Below are positions 33,589 to 43,977 of a stretch of DNA of 64,000 nucleotides, piece after piece. The translations under genes were made by a program, and so were the position numbers. The DNA lies in assembly GCA_025558095.1 (NCBI GenBank), contig JAIVFI010000005.1, positions 496,001-560,000 of the forward strand. Reading direction: 5' to 3'. Every line of letters starts with the position of its first letter. The stretch's first letter is position 1. Origin of the DNA: Hyaloraphidium curvatum. Lineage: Eukaryota; Monoblepharomycota; Hyaloraphidiomycetes; Hyaloraphidiales; Hyaloraphidiaceae. A model generated the notes under the pieces. The model saw only the letters and a program-made list of their open reading frames with translations, did not search any database and was not told the DNA's origin.

Positions 33589-35832
33589 CTACCCCTCGAT
33601 CGCCAACACGTCGAGGTAGAACGCCAACTCGGTCTCCAGCGCCTTCCTGATGTTTGCCGCCTGCCTCCATCCGTGGCCCTCGCCCTCGAAGAGCACGTAG
33701 TCCGCCCGCCCGCCCTTTTTCCTGACGGCATCCACGATCGCCTCGGACTGGGCCGGTGGCACGACCTTGTCCTCGCTGCCTTGGAGGACCAGGAGGGGCA
33801 CGGAAATGTTGCCCGCACTCGTGACCGGGGAGCGGGAGACGTAAACGTCGGGGATCGTGGCAGCGGGGCCGCCCATGAGCGAGTCGAGGTAGCTGGAAGG
33901 ACGCGGTAAGCAATTGTTCTTCTGCGAGCGAGTCCGACGCACCGAAGCTCGAACTTGTGCGTGAACTTGGACAGGTGAATCTAGGTGCATGTGAGGCACA
34001 ACAGGGGAATCAAACGCTTTGCAACGTACCAGATCGGCGACGCCGTACGATGAACAGCCAGTAGCAAACGTCACAGGGGCACCTGGCACAAACGGCAGCG
34101 GCAACTCGAGCGCCAATAGCGTTGTCAGGCCGCCTGAAGGAATATCAGCAAGCTTTCTAATCGAGCAGGCAGCACACGTACCGGCCGAGCCACCTGCGAT
34201 AACAATTTGCTTGGGATCAGCAAGGCCCTCCTTTGCCAGGTACCCCGCCGCCGCGACCGAGTCCAGCACGTCGACAACGCCCCACTCCCCGTCCAGCCGT
34301 GCCCTGTACTCCCTTCCGTAGCCGGTGCTGCCGCCGTAGTTCAAGTCCAAGTATGCAAACCCGCGCGTGGTCCAGTACTGAACGCCGTATGAAAGGCTGC
34401 CGAAGCAGTTGCTCGTCGGCCCGCCGTGGATCTTTACGACCGCCGGCGGCTTGGCACCCGCGGGAGCCGAGTAGTCCGGGTTTGTCGGAGCGTAGTAGAA
34501 GGCGTAGGCGGTGCGCTCCTCGCCGCTCGGCGAGCGGGTTGGGAAGGAAACGGCGCGGGCAGGCGAGATGTAGGACTTGTCCACGTCGATGGACGAAGTC
34601 CGCTTGAGGACGTCCAATTTGCCCGTGGTGGCGTTGTATAGGTGGAGACAGGCCTCCGAAGTCGGCGAGGCGGCGACAAAGACGGCGCTTTCGGCCCCAG
34701 GGACGGCGCGCAGGCGCGAAATGACGGTGAACGGAAGGTCGTGCTTGGTGAGCTTGCCTGTGGGGATGTCAATTGAGCAGAGCGTGCTGACGGCGTTGCG
34801 AGTGAACGAAGCGACGATCGTTTTGTCGTTTAGGAAATCAAACTGCGACCTGAGGCGCGAGCGTGAGCACGACATCAAGTCCAGCGATTGCAGGTCATCT
34901 CACCCTCCGAAAGTCCATTCGGGCGAACCGAACTCGCCGTCAGCAACACCACCATCCTTCACGACCGGCGACACCACTTTCTTGCCGACATCGTAGGCCA
35001 TGAGCTGCCAGAAGCCGCTCGAGTCGTCGGCGAAATAAACCCGCCCGTCCGGTCCGAACTTGGGATAGGCGCAAGACGCCCCATCATCCTTGCTCGTGGG
35101 CCGTCCGGCCACGACTGTTTCCTCGCCAGAAGCAAGATCCTTCACACAAAGTTCCGAACCTGTCCAGGGCATGTCCGGATGATCCCACCGCAGGTAGCAC
35201 GCCATCTTGCCCGAGGCGTCGTACCGCGGGTTGGAAAAGAAGTCATGGCCCTGTGCCACCGTGCGCAGTGTTTCCCCGGTCTCGAGGGAGATGGAAACGA
35301 TGCTGTTCACAACTCCGGTCGGCTCGTCGTCCGTGTGGTCCTCCGCGACACAGAGCATTTCCTTGCCGTCTGGGCGGATGCTAAAGTCGGCATACCGGAG
35401 AACGCTCGATTCCGGTGTAAGAGGAGTTATGTTCGAGCCAGGCCGGGCAATGTAGACGCGATTGCCGGGGAAGTTGGAGAACACGATCGTGCCGGCCCCG
35501 GCAGCCACGGAGCCACCGCCGTACTCATGCACGGTGGTGCGGGAATTGAGCGGCGCGGGATTCACTTCCCTGACACGGTCCTTGGCCCTTTCTGCGCCGA
35601 GAACGCGTTCCACGATCACGCCTCTCGCTGGCGCGGGAGTCGGGCGGTTTTCGACGTGTACAATGGCGCCAGTGGCCGGATCGACAACAACGTCGGGAAT
35701 GGAGACGGAAGCCGACGCGATGAGGTCGGCCGAGATCGGCGATTCCCACAGTCCGTAAGGCGAGGTCGTGGGGGACATGTTGTTCGACGCGTGCGAAAAG
35801 GCACGCAGGACGGCTCGGAGGCGCGACAGCAT
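33589..35832 (-). CDS. S9-family serine peptidase (acylaminoacyl/dipeptidyl peptidase-like)
   Basis: Five exons give about 680 residues: 35832-34904, 34849-34182, 34133-34030, 33980-33943, 33892-33589. The first 400 residues form a beta-propeller (SPYGLWESPISADLIASASV, DFSIRPDGKEMLCVAEDHTD, SPEWTFGGSQFDFLND). The C-terminal catalytic domain has VVKIHGGPTSNCFGSLSYGV, LDLNYGGSTGYGREYRARL, the nucleophile in IVIAGGSAGGLTTLLAL, the acid in VLQGSEDKVVPPAQS and the histidine in FEGEGHGWRQ. A 38-nt mini-exon (33943-33980) supplies IHLSKFTHKFELR, which the family requires between SSYGVADL and YLDSLMGG. A methionine at 35778 (MSPTTSPYGLW) is an alternative start. The extra N-terminal 18 residues are arginine- and alanine-rich and could be a targeting peptide. 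Confidence 0.87.
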
Positions 35833-35982
35833 GCAACGCGTCCTCGACGCGTTCGGAGTTCGGAGTCCTCGACGCGGAGTGGGGCGGGTGAAACAAAGGC
35901 CCGAGGCGGCCGCCCAAGGGCGCGCGCCCTGCTGCAACTTGAGGGATCAAACTGGATCATCCCAACGTGCTCCCACAGCAAA

Positions 35983-37425
35983 ATGGACGACCAGAGCGAC
36001 TTCAGCCTCTCGAACTCTTCGGTCAGCGACTTCTCGAGTGACTCCGAAGGGGCGGCTTTGGCATTGGCGTTGGCCGCGGCGGTGCCTTCCCAGGCCTCGC
36101 CCCGCAGCACCTTTCGTGGCATTACACTGCCGCTTCCGGCCGGCCAGGCGCCACATCCCGTGGACTATGGCCCTCCACCGGCCATGTCGCCTGTAGCATC
36201 ACACGCTCGTGCATTGGACGGGCCGCCGGCCGCAGCAACGCCTTTTGCATCGCCCGCCCCATCGGCTGCGTCCCTGGGGTCGTCTGCCACGGCTGTTCCG
36301 CCGGCAACGGCCCGGACTTGGGACCCCTCCCGCGGTGTTGGCGGCCTATTGCTCCAGCGGACCATGCTTTCCAGCGGCGTGCGGCTTTCGTACGTCGATT
36401 CCGGCCCCTTCACGCCGCGCGACACCGTCCTCCTCCTGCCGCCCTTTCCGGAGGGGCCGCTGGCCTTCAGGAAGCTGATGCCCGCGCTGGTGGCCAGGGG
36501 ATTCCGGGTCATCGTCCCCACGCTGCGGGGCTGGGCTCCGGGGGATCCGTCGCCGGCCAACGCCGACGCCGCGACGCTGGACGCATTTTATTCCGTCAAG
36601 GCGCAGTGCATCGACCTCGCCGAGCTCATTTCGGTCCTGGGGTTGCCGAACGCAGTCGTCGGCGGCTCCAACGCCACCGTCGTGATGGCGACACATTTCG
36701 CCTTGCTGTTTCCCCACCTGGTATCGCGGCTCTTGATCCTTTCCGGGCCATACCATCCGCCGCCGGAGAACTACGTGCCTCTGGCCTTGCTCGCCGTCGG
36801 GGCGGACCCGACGCTGGGGTACAAGCTGTACCTGGCCAGCGACCGCGCGAGGATCGAGTTCGATGCCGATCTGCCCTTCATGCTGAAGGTCTTCATGCGC
36901 GGGGGAGGACCGGAGGAGATGGAGCTGCTCCACAAGCTCAAGAGCATATCCGGGCTTGCGGCCGTGGGACCGATGGTGGGCTTTCCCGTGCCACCGTCGC
37001 CGCTTCTGTCGCAAGCGGATGAGGACATGCTGGTTGCCCACCTGGAATCAATAGGGGGATGCTCCGGGCCGTTGATGTGGTACCGATGCGAAGCCCGGAC
37101 GTTCAAGGAGTTCCAGGGGGTGCCGAGAGAGATACGCTGCCCGGTGCTCTTCTTGACCGGTGCCTGGAACCCGCTCGGGGCGCCGGGGCAGCGCGCCGAG
37201 ATGCGGCGGCTGTGCGCGGACCTCAACGAGATCACTTTGCCGCACGTCGGGACGTGGATCTCGATCGAGGCACCCGAGGAGGTTGCGGAGGCCGTGTCGG
37301 CGTGGACCGGCCAACCGCGCCGCGGGAGCATCGGCCCACCCCGAAGCGGGAGCGTCGGCACGTTCCAGGGCGGGAGCATGCAGCTGCACGGGGGAAGTCA
37401 CGGTTGGGGCAGCGGGTGCCCGTAG
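35983..37425 (+). CDS. Alpha/beta hydrolase with a disordered N-terminal extension
   Basis: Single exon of 480 residues. The first 120 residues are serine-, alanine- and proline-rich. The hydrolase domain begins around MLSSGVRLSYVDSGPFTPRD, with VLLLPPFPEGPLAFRKLMPA, FRVIVPTLRGWAPGDPSPAN, a nucleophile region NAVVGGSNATVVMATHFALL and, near the end, VLFLTGAWNPLG and LPHVGTWISIEAPEEV with the candidate histidine. The usual HGxP oxyanion loop reads PPFPEGP, and the acid position is unclear (AWNPLG lacks aspartate), so catalytic competence is uncertain. It resembles epoxide hydrolase-like proteins. The tail holds four RRGSxG/GGS repeats. Its start is 150 bp from the divergent S9 peptidase start. 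Confidence 0.72.
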   Translation: MDDQSDFSLSNSSVSDFSSDSEGAALALALAAAVPSQASPRSTFRGITLPLPAGQAPHPVDYGPPPAMSPVASHARALDGPPAAATPFASPAPSAASLGSSATAVPPATARTWDPSRGVGGLLLQRTMLSSGVRLSYVDSGPFTPRDTVLLLPPFPEGPLAFRKLMPALVARGFRVIVPTLRGWAPGDPSPANADAATLDAFYSVKAQCIDLAELISVLGLPNAVVGGSNATVVMATHFALLFPHLVSRLLILSGPYHPPPENYVPLALLAVGADPTLGYKLYLASDRARIEFDADLPFMLKVFMRGGGPEEMELLHKLKSISGLAAVGPMVGFPVPPSPLLSQADEDMLVAHLESIGGCSGPLMWYRCEARTFKEFQGVPREIRCPVLFLTGAWNPLGAPGQRAEMRRLCADLNEITLPHVGTWISIEAPEEVAEAVSAWTGQPRRGSIGPPRSGSVGTFQGGSMQLHGGSHGWGSGCP

Positions 37426-37718
37426 GTGCAACCGGAACTCTCGAACAAGGTCGTTCGCGGTGCACACAACTTCCGATCGGTTCCATCCATTCTCTACTCC
37501 CGTGCTGACGGAGTGCCCGGTCCGATCAACGGCCCGTCCTCCGCGCCGAGTTTCCCGCGGTGACCCGTCCGCGGCCTCCCCCCCTCCGTCCTCTTGCGCT
37601 CCACGAAGCAAGCGGCTCGCCCTGTCCGCCTCCGACCTCCCGCGCCGGCAGCATGCCCTATGAACCGGGAATCCGGGTATCTTGCCCCCCCTTAACGCCC
37701 CTCCGCGCGATTTTCCGA
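37426..37718. other. intergenic between convergent genes
   Basis: About 290 bp between the stop codons of the hydrolase and the RRM protein. No conserved coding frame or RNA gene was seen. It must contain both 3' UTRs and terminators. Confidence 0.4.
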
Positions 37719-39551
37719 CTACGCGTTCCCAGCCGCGTTCGAACCCGCGTTCGAGTTTTGCGACTTGCGGTGCCGGTGCCTCCGCGAGAACCCCTCCCCG
37801 CCCTGCGCCGACGACGGCCTGCCGCCGCCCGCGGCGCCGTTTTCGGCGTCCGCGGGCGGCTGGGCGGGGCGGATCTGGTGCGAGTGCGAGCGCTGGTGCT
37901 TGGGCGGGGCGGTCAGGAAGGCCGAGAGGAGGACGGGGCGCGGGCCGGGGGGTGGGGAGGAGGAGCCGTTGGTTGCGGGGGGCGTGCGAGTGCGGGCATC
38001 GTCCGGGGTGCCGCCCGCCTTGCGCGAGGGGGCGGGGGCGTTGGTCGGGGGTCGGGGGGCGTTGCCGCAGCGGTCCTTGCCAAAGTTGATGCGGTACGAG
38101 GACCATGCGGGGTCGTTGCGCTTGGTCTCGACGGCGGTGATGGCGGAGAGGATGTCGGCAAAGTTGACAAAGGCGATCGACTTTTCCGGCACCGTGTCTG
38201 CGGGGCGCGCCGGTGAGGGCAAACGAAAACGCGCGGCACAAACACGACGCACTCAGCAGCTCGATCTCGCCAAACGTCTCAAACTCCCTCCTGATCTCCT
38301 CTTCCGGGAAGGTCTCCAGGTCGACGTTGCCCACGTACACGTTCCGCGTCGCTCCGTTGGACACGGCGTTCATGACCACGGGCGGCATCGGCTGCGTCTT
38401 GCCCCACCCGATCTTTATCCGCTTGCCGTGGATGATGAGGCCCTCGGACGCGGCGCGGTTGTGGAAGGCCGCGGCGCCGTCGGGGCTGATGAAGGTGACG
38501 AAGGCGATGCCCTTGTCGGGGAGGTACTTGATGTTCTGCAGGATGCCGCCGCGGATGTGCTGCGGACATGCAAGAAAGCGGTAAGGAACGGGTCGCCTCG
38601 GGGTTGCGGATCGGCACCCACGTCGCACAGCTCCTTGAGCACCGTGTCGGCGTGGATCCCGCCCAGGTACACGGTCCGGTTGACGACGCCGTTGGGCCCC
38701 ACGGACGGCTGCGCCTGCGCGTTCTGCCCGCCGTTGGCCTGCGGCGCCCACGGCTGCACCGGCTGCGGGTACGCGTAGGGCATGGCCATGGGCATGCCGG
38801 GGATGCCCATCGGCGGCGGCACCATGCCCGCGGCCATGAACCTGAAGTTGGGCATGCACCTGTCCTTGCCGAAGTTGACGCGCTTGTTTGCCCAGCGCTC
38901 GTCGACCTGCAGGGCCGTGACGGCGCGCACGGCGTTTGCGACCGAGGCCATGTGGACAAAGGCGATGCGCTTGTCCGGGATGACGCGCACGGTGTCGACG
39001 GTGCCGAAGCGGGCAAACTCCTCGCGCAGAAAGGCGTTTGTGAAGTTGGAGTCGATGTTGCCGATGAAGACGACGCGCGTGGCGCCGTTCTGCAGCGCGG
39101 CGAGCACGTGCGCGGGCGGCGGGCTCGTGGGCTTGCCCCAGCCGACCTTGAGCTCCTGGCCGAGCACGGCCAGGCGGCGCGTGGAGGCGTCGTGGTGGAA
39201 CATCGAGGCGGCTGCGGGGTCGAGGAAGGTGACGAAGGCGCACCCCTTGTCCTCGAGGATCTTGCAGCTCTCGAGCGCGCCGTGGCGCACGTGGTTGAGG
39301 ATGTCCTCGACGGCTGTGCCGCGCGGCAGGTTGCCGAGGTACACCGTGCGCAGCGTGGGCTGCAGCAGCGCGGCGGGCGTGCCGTAGTAGGGCATGTACG
39401 GGTACATGGGCGATGCCGGCGCGTACGCGTCCAGCGGGGACGGCGGCGTGTGCGCGCCGCGGCGGGCGGGCGGCGGCAGGTGCGCGGCGGCGCCGTTGAC
39501 CGCGTCCGGCGCGGCGGCCGCGGTGCTGGTGCTGCTGCCGCTCGCGTTCAT
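37719..39551 (-). CDS. Four-RRM RNA-binding protein of the Nrd1/Mrn1 type
   Basis: Three exons give about 571 residues: 39551-38622, 38559-38253, 38197-37719. Four RRMs are visible by their RNP1/RNP2 motifs. RRM1 has [11 protein letters not shown] and [13 protein letters not shown]2 has [20 protein letters not shown] and [20 protein letters not shown]3 has [11 protein letters not shown] and [19 protein letters not shown]4 has [20 protein letters not shown] and [17 protein letters not shown]. The phrase GWGKP/NFGKDRC recurs after RRMs, as in fission yeast Nrd1 and budding yeast Mrn1, which bind UCUU-containing mRNA. The two splices fall inside RRM3 and RRM4 and restore the RNP spacing. The proline-rich C-terminus is low complexity. 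Confidence 0.87.
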
Positions 39552-39846
39552 TTCGGCGGGAGCGCGGCGGCCGAGATCTGCGGGTGCGGCGGGCCCGCGG
39601 GGCCGCGGCGGCGCGGCGGCGGGGTCGGCGGGGCGCGCGGCGCGGAATGCGCGGCTGCGCGGGCGCCCGGCGGGGCGGCGGGTGTGCCGAGCAGCGAAGT
39701 GTGGGTGAAGTGCGGCGGGAGATCAGCCCGCCCTGCAGTGCCGTCCCCACGCCCATTTAACCCAGCGGTCCCGATTCGGGTCCGGCCGGCGCCACAGGCC
39801 GCGCTGCCGCGGTACCGGGTGCGCTTCTGGCGGGCCCGCGGCCGCG
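39552..39846. other. divergent intergenic region
   Basis: About 295 bp between the start codons of the RRM gene and the CaM kinase gene, very GC-rich with GCGGCGG runs. No gene is apparent. It should hold both promoters. Confidence 0.4.
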
Positions 39847-41291
39847 ATGACCTCCAAAGTGAACCTCAGCGAGCGGTTCAAGGCGAGCCCGCATCCACGT
39901 GCCCCGCCCCAACCGCCCCCGCTCATCCCGCGTTTCCGCTCCCGCAGTTCGGCGAGACCCTTGGGAAGTGCGTCCCTGCGCGTCGGGCTGCCCCGGGAGG
40001 CCGCTGACGCGCCTCCGCAGGGGCTCGTTCGCGACCGTGGTCATGGCGACAGAGGCCGCGACGGGCAAGCGCTTCGCGATGAAGATCATAGACAAGTCCA
40101 AGTGCCGGGGACAGGAGGTCGGCGCCTGCACTTTCCGCGGCGGAGGCCCGCGATCGCCGACGCCCTCCCGCCCCGTCTCCAGGAACACATCGTCAAGGAG
40201 ATCACGATCCTCAAGAAGCTCGACCACCAGAACATCATCCGCCTCTACGACGTCTTCGAGACGCGCGAGAAGCTGTACCTGCAGATGGAGCTGGTGTCGG
40301 GCGGCGAGCTGTTTGACCGGATCGTGAGCAGGGGCTTCTACACGGAGAAGGACGCGCAGAAGATCGTCAAGTGCCTCCTCGAGGCCCTCGACTTTCTGCA
40401 CAGCCAGAACATCGTGCACCGGGTGCGTGGACGGGCTGCTTTGGTGGCGATGCGCGCCTGAACCCTTCGGTTCCTTACCTTGTGCCCCCTCCCACCACCC
40501 GTTCCAGGACCTCAAGCCCGAGAACCTCCTCATGTCCAGCGACGCCGAAGACGCCGACATCAAGCTCGCCGACTTTGGCCTCGCCACCGTGGCCAGCGGC
40601 GACGACGCCCTCAAGACCTCGTGCGGCACGCTGACCTACGTCGCCCCCGAGATCCTGCGCAACCAGCCCTACGGCAGGCCCGTGGACATGTGGTCGCTCG
40701 GCGTCATCACCTACATTCTGCTGTCGGGCTACCCGCCGTTCTGGGCCGAGGACGACAAGGGGATCCTGGACCTGACCATCCACGGGTCGTACAAATGTGG
40801 GGTCCGCGCCAGTATGCCCCCCGAAACTCCCTCCAACCGAACTCGTTGCCGACAGTCTTCTCCCCCGAATGGGACGCCATCTCCGCCGACGCCAAGTCCT
40901 TCATCTCCTCCCTCATCGTCGTCGACCCGGCCAAGCGCATGACCGCCGCCCAGGCGCTGAAGCACCGCTGGATCGCCGAGGAGGTCGAGGCGACGGCCGA
41001 CATCGGCAAGGTGGTCGGCGAGAACCTGGTCAAGAACTTCAACGCCAAGAGGAAGCTCAAGGTGGGCGTGTCCGCGCGATCGCGATCGTGCGGCGGCTGA
41101 TCCGTCGCGTGCAGGCGGGGATGAAGGCCATCCAGGCCGCGAGGAAGCTGATATCGATGGGGACGCTGGGCCGGGTGGCCAAGGCCGCGCCGGAGCCGGA
41201 GCCGGAGGTGCCGCCGCAGGAGGCCGAGGAGCCGCCGGCCGAGGCGACGACCGTGGGGACGCTGTCGAGGCTGGAAATGAAGGAGAAGTAG
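39847..41291 (+). CDS. Calcium/calmodulin-dependent protein kinase
   Basis: CaMK-type Ser/Thr kinase. Seven exons give about 354 residues: 39847-39882, 39948-39967, 40021-40117, 40183-40422, 40508-40796, 40856-41061, 41115-41291. The kinase domain has the glycine loop FGETLGKGSFATVVMA, the VAIK-type lysine in RFAMKIIDKSK, the catalytic loop IVHRDLKPENLL, DFGLATV, the APE motif VAPEIL and the WSLGVITYILLSGYPPFWAE segment. HRWIAEEVE ends the domain. The following KRKLKAGMKAIQAARKLISM is a basic amphipathic stretch suited to autoinhibition and calmodulin binding. The first intron appears to use a GC donor (39883-39947), and the second exon is only 20 nt. Confidence 0.9.
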
Positions 41292-41430
41292 CGATACCCT
41301 GTCTTGCTTTGGATTATTGGCAGCGAGGCGTCTTGTCGACCGACGATGATCATCCCGACCGCATCCCGTCTCCCACGGCAACATTTCGTTAAACACCCGC
41401 CTGAGCACCGTCTCCGCGCATCTCGGAGCG

Positions 41431-42504
41431 ATGGCCACGATGCGCGCCGTGGTCGTCAACGGGAGCGGAAAGAGCCCCTCCGACATGGCCATTGGCGAGG
41501 TCCCGCGCCCCGTGCCCGGGCCGCACGAGATCCTGGTCAAAGTATCTGCATTCGGCATCAACAGGGCCGACACGCTGCAGCGCGCCGGCGGGTACCCCCC
41601 TCCGGCGGGCGCCTCGAGCATCATGGGCCTCGAGATCGCGGGGACCGTCGCCGAGGTCGGGCCTGGGGTGGAGGACTTCAAAGTCGGCGACCGCGCTTTC
41701 GGCCTGGTCCCCGGCGGAGCGTACGCCGAGTTCTGCACGATCCACAAGGACATGGCCACGGCGATCCCGGCCGCTTGGTCGTTCGAGCAGGCTGCGGCGC
41801 TGCCCGAGGTCTGGATGACGGCGTACCAGGCGCTCTGCTACATCGCTGGGGTCAAGGAGGGGGAGGACGTCCTCATACATGCGGCGGCCTCGGGGGTGGG
41901 CACGTGCCTGCTGCAGCTGGCCAAGGCGGCGGGGGCGAGGAACATCATCGCGACGGCGGGGACGGACCGGAAGCTCGAGCTCGCCAAGAGCCTTGGCGCG
42001 ACCCACGCGATCAACTACAAGAAGGAACCCGAATGGCACACCAAGGTCAAAGAGATCACCGGAGGCAGAGGCGTGGATGTGATCATTGACTTTGTAGCAG
42101 GGAGCTACTTCAAGGTGCGCAGTACACTCTGCTGTTGAAGCCCTCTGCCTGCTCACTTGCCCCTGCTCACTTGGCACCGCCAGAAAAACATCGAGTCGGT
42201 CGCCCTTGACGGTCGCATCATCATGCTCGCCCTCCTCGGCGGCATCAAGGCCGACCCCGACCTCAACCTGGCCCTGATCCTCATGAAGAGGATCCGGATC
42301 CAGGGCTCGACGCTCCGCACGCGCAGCCTGCCGTACCAGATCGACCTGGTCAAGTACGTGCGCAAGGATGTGTACGCCAAGATCGAGAAAGGGGAGCTGA
42401 AGAGCGTGATCGACAAGGTGTTCCCCTGGACGGAGATTGCCGAGGCGCACAAATACCTCGAGGCGGACCAGAGCATGGGCAAGGTCGTCATCACCGTCAC
42501 TTGA
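41431..42504 (+). CDS. PIG3-like NADPH:quinone oxidoreductase
   Basis: Medium-chain dehydrogenase/reductase of the zinc-independent quinone oxidoreductase type. Two exons (41431-42114, 42184-42504) give about 334 residues. The N-terminal catalytic lobe has SAFGINRADTLQRAGGYPPP and IMGLEIAGTVAEVGPGVEDF. The Rossmann domain has EDVLIHAAASGVGTCLLQLA (AASGVG nucleotide loop) and GRGVDVIIDFVAG. The C-terminus has RIRIQGSTLRTRSLPYQIDL and MGKVVITV. These are diagnostic of the TP53I3/PIG3 group, which uses NADPH to reduce quinones. No zinc-binding cysteine cluster is present. Length is normal. Confidence 0.88.
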
Positions 42505-42546
42505 TTCCCATGTACACAGCCAAAAGATGCCGCCGGCATGGCTAGC

Positions 42547-43767
42547 CTACTTCGCCTTAGCCTTTGCCGCTCGCGACGGCCGCGCAGGAGGGACGTCCGC
42601 GGCGGCTTCGGCGTCTTTTCGCCTCCCGCGCGCCGGCTTTGCCGCCACCGGGGGTTCCTCGGCTTCCGCCTCCTCCTCGGCTGTCTTCTTCCGCTTAGGT
42701 GCGGCCTTCGGTGCAGGTTTGCCTCGTCGCTTCTTCGATGCCGAGTCCGCAACCTCTTCCTCCTCGCCTTCCCCATACACTTCATCGTCGACCTCGACGT
42801 TCCCCTTCTTCCCGCGCGGCACGGTGTCCCCTTTCCCGCCGTCGGCGCCGTTTTTCTGGGGCCGCTTCGGCTTGAGCTTCTGCAGCGAGGGGACGAAGGC
42901 CGAGGTTCTGCCGCCGACGGTGACGAAAGAGATCGGCAGCCCCGAGAGCGTCCGAGCGTCTTTCTTGCCTTTGCTCCACTTTACGTGGAATAACCATTCT
43001 TTGGGGAACAGGGATGAATCGGCACCGGCGTCACAAGCAGTTTTGATGATGGACTCCATCTTGTCGTAGATCTCCCGCATGTCCTTGTCGTCCAGGGCTT
43101 GGACCCGCTCCTCGGGATGGATCCGGGCCTGGAAAAGGATCTCTGCAATCACAAACTGGCCAATCAGTTCGGCGATCTCAAGTTCTAGCTCACGGGGCCC
43201 ACCGTCCGCGATCCAGTTGCCGACACCCGCGGAAAAGGCCTGGTCCAGGAGCAGCGCTTTGATGGCCACGGCCCGCTTCCTCGCCTTCTCGCAAAAGACA
43301 TCGAAAGGGGGCATTTCGAGGTACGGATCGAAGCCCAGGAGGGAAACCGGGGGCTCGGCCTTGGGATCGTCGACCAGTCGCACGCGGCCGAGCCTTCGCG
43401 CGTCTGAAAAGGCCGCTTCCGTGCCGTCTTCGGTCGTGACGATCCACTTGACGAAGCGCGGGGGCCAGACGTCCTTGACGCTGAAATCCATGAACGAGAG
43501 CGGCGTCTCTCCTTTCACGCGGACGTGCCCCGTCATGCCCGCATGGAGCAGAATGCACGGCTTCTCATCCAGTACGAGCCAGAAGTGCTTGCCGTGACGC
43601 CCACTGCCCGTCACCTTGCGGTTTAGCACGTGCTGCATGAACGTCTCGTGCGTGCAGTTGGTGAACACGATAGGATCCTCGTACGCGACGACCTTCGTGA
43701 TCTTCTTGCCCTTGAGCGCGGCCTCCAGGTCCCGGCGCATCCTTTCGGCCTCGGGAAGCTCCGGCAT
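42547..43767 (-). CDS. Formamidopyrimidine-DNA glycosylase (Fpg/Nei family)
   Basis: Bifunctional DNA glycosylase/AP lyase for oxidised bases. Two exons (43767-43203, 43142-42547) give about 386 residues. The start at 43767 is set by chemistry: the family needs Pro2 as the catalytic amine, and the protein begins MPELPEAERMRRDLE. The N-terminal beta sandwich includes NRKVTGSGRHGKHFWLVLDE and ILLHAGMTGHVRVKG. The helix-two-turn-helix is restored by removing an in-frame 60-nt intron, giving GVGNWIADEILFQARIHPEE. No zinc finger is evident after it, as in plant and fungal Fpg. A long lysine-, alanine- and glutamate-rich tail (about residues 290-386) suggests a nuclear protein that holds DNA. Confidence 0.9.
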   Translation of the reverse strand: MPELPEAERMRRDLEAALKGKKITKVVAYEDPIVFTNCTHETFMQHVLNRKVTGSGRHGKHFWLVLDEKPCILLHAGMTGHVRVKGETPLSFMDFSVKDVWPPRFVKWIVTTEDGTEAAFSDARRLGRVRLVDDPKAEPPVSLLGFDPYLEMPPFDVFCEKARKRAVAIKALLLDQAFSAGVGNWIADGGPRELELEIAELIGQFVIAEILFQARIHPEERVQALDDKDMREIYDKMESIIKTACDAGADSSLFPKEWLFHVKWSKGKKDARTLSGLPISFVTVGGRTSAFVPSLQKLKPKRPQKNGADGGKGDTVPRGKKGNVEVDDEVYGEGEEEEVADSASKKRRGKPAPKAAPKRKKTAEEEAEAEEPPVAAKPARGRRKDAEAAADVPPARPSRAAKAKAK

Positions 43768-43977
43768 CGCGGCGGAGCAGAGTATGCGAATGGCAGTCGC
43801 CCAGCTCGGCACTGATGAGTCCGGGGCGATGTCAGTTCGCGTCACGGAAGGGCGTTGGGACGGAAAAGGGTGAGGGGGAACTGATCAACTGGGCAACGCG
43901 GACTGTCTCCCTGCCCGTACCGACTCGAGATCGACGCGCACTAAAATCGCATTCAAGGTCAGGTACATTGATTCCAG

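Noticed and set aside
37048-39756. A 902-codon minus-strand frame
   Set aside because: Arginine/proline/alanine-rich composition and no conserved motifs outside one RRM exon. It is the shadow of the RRM protein and of the hydrolase.
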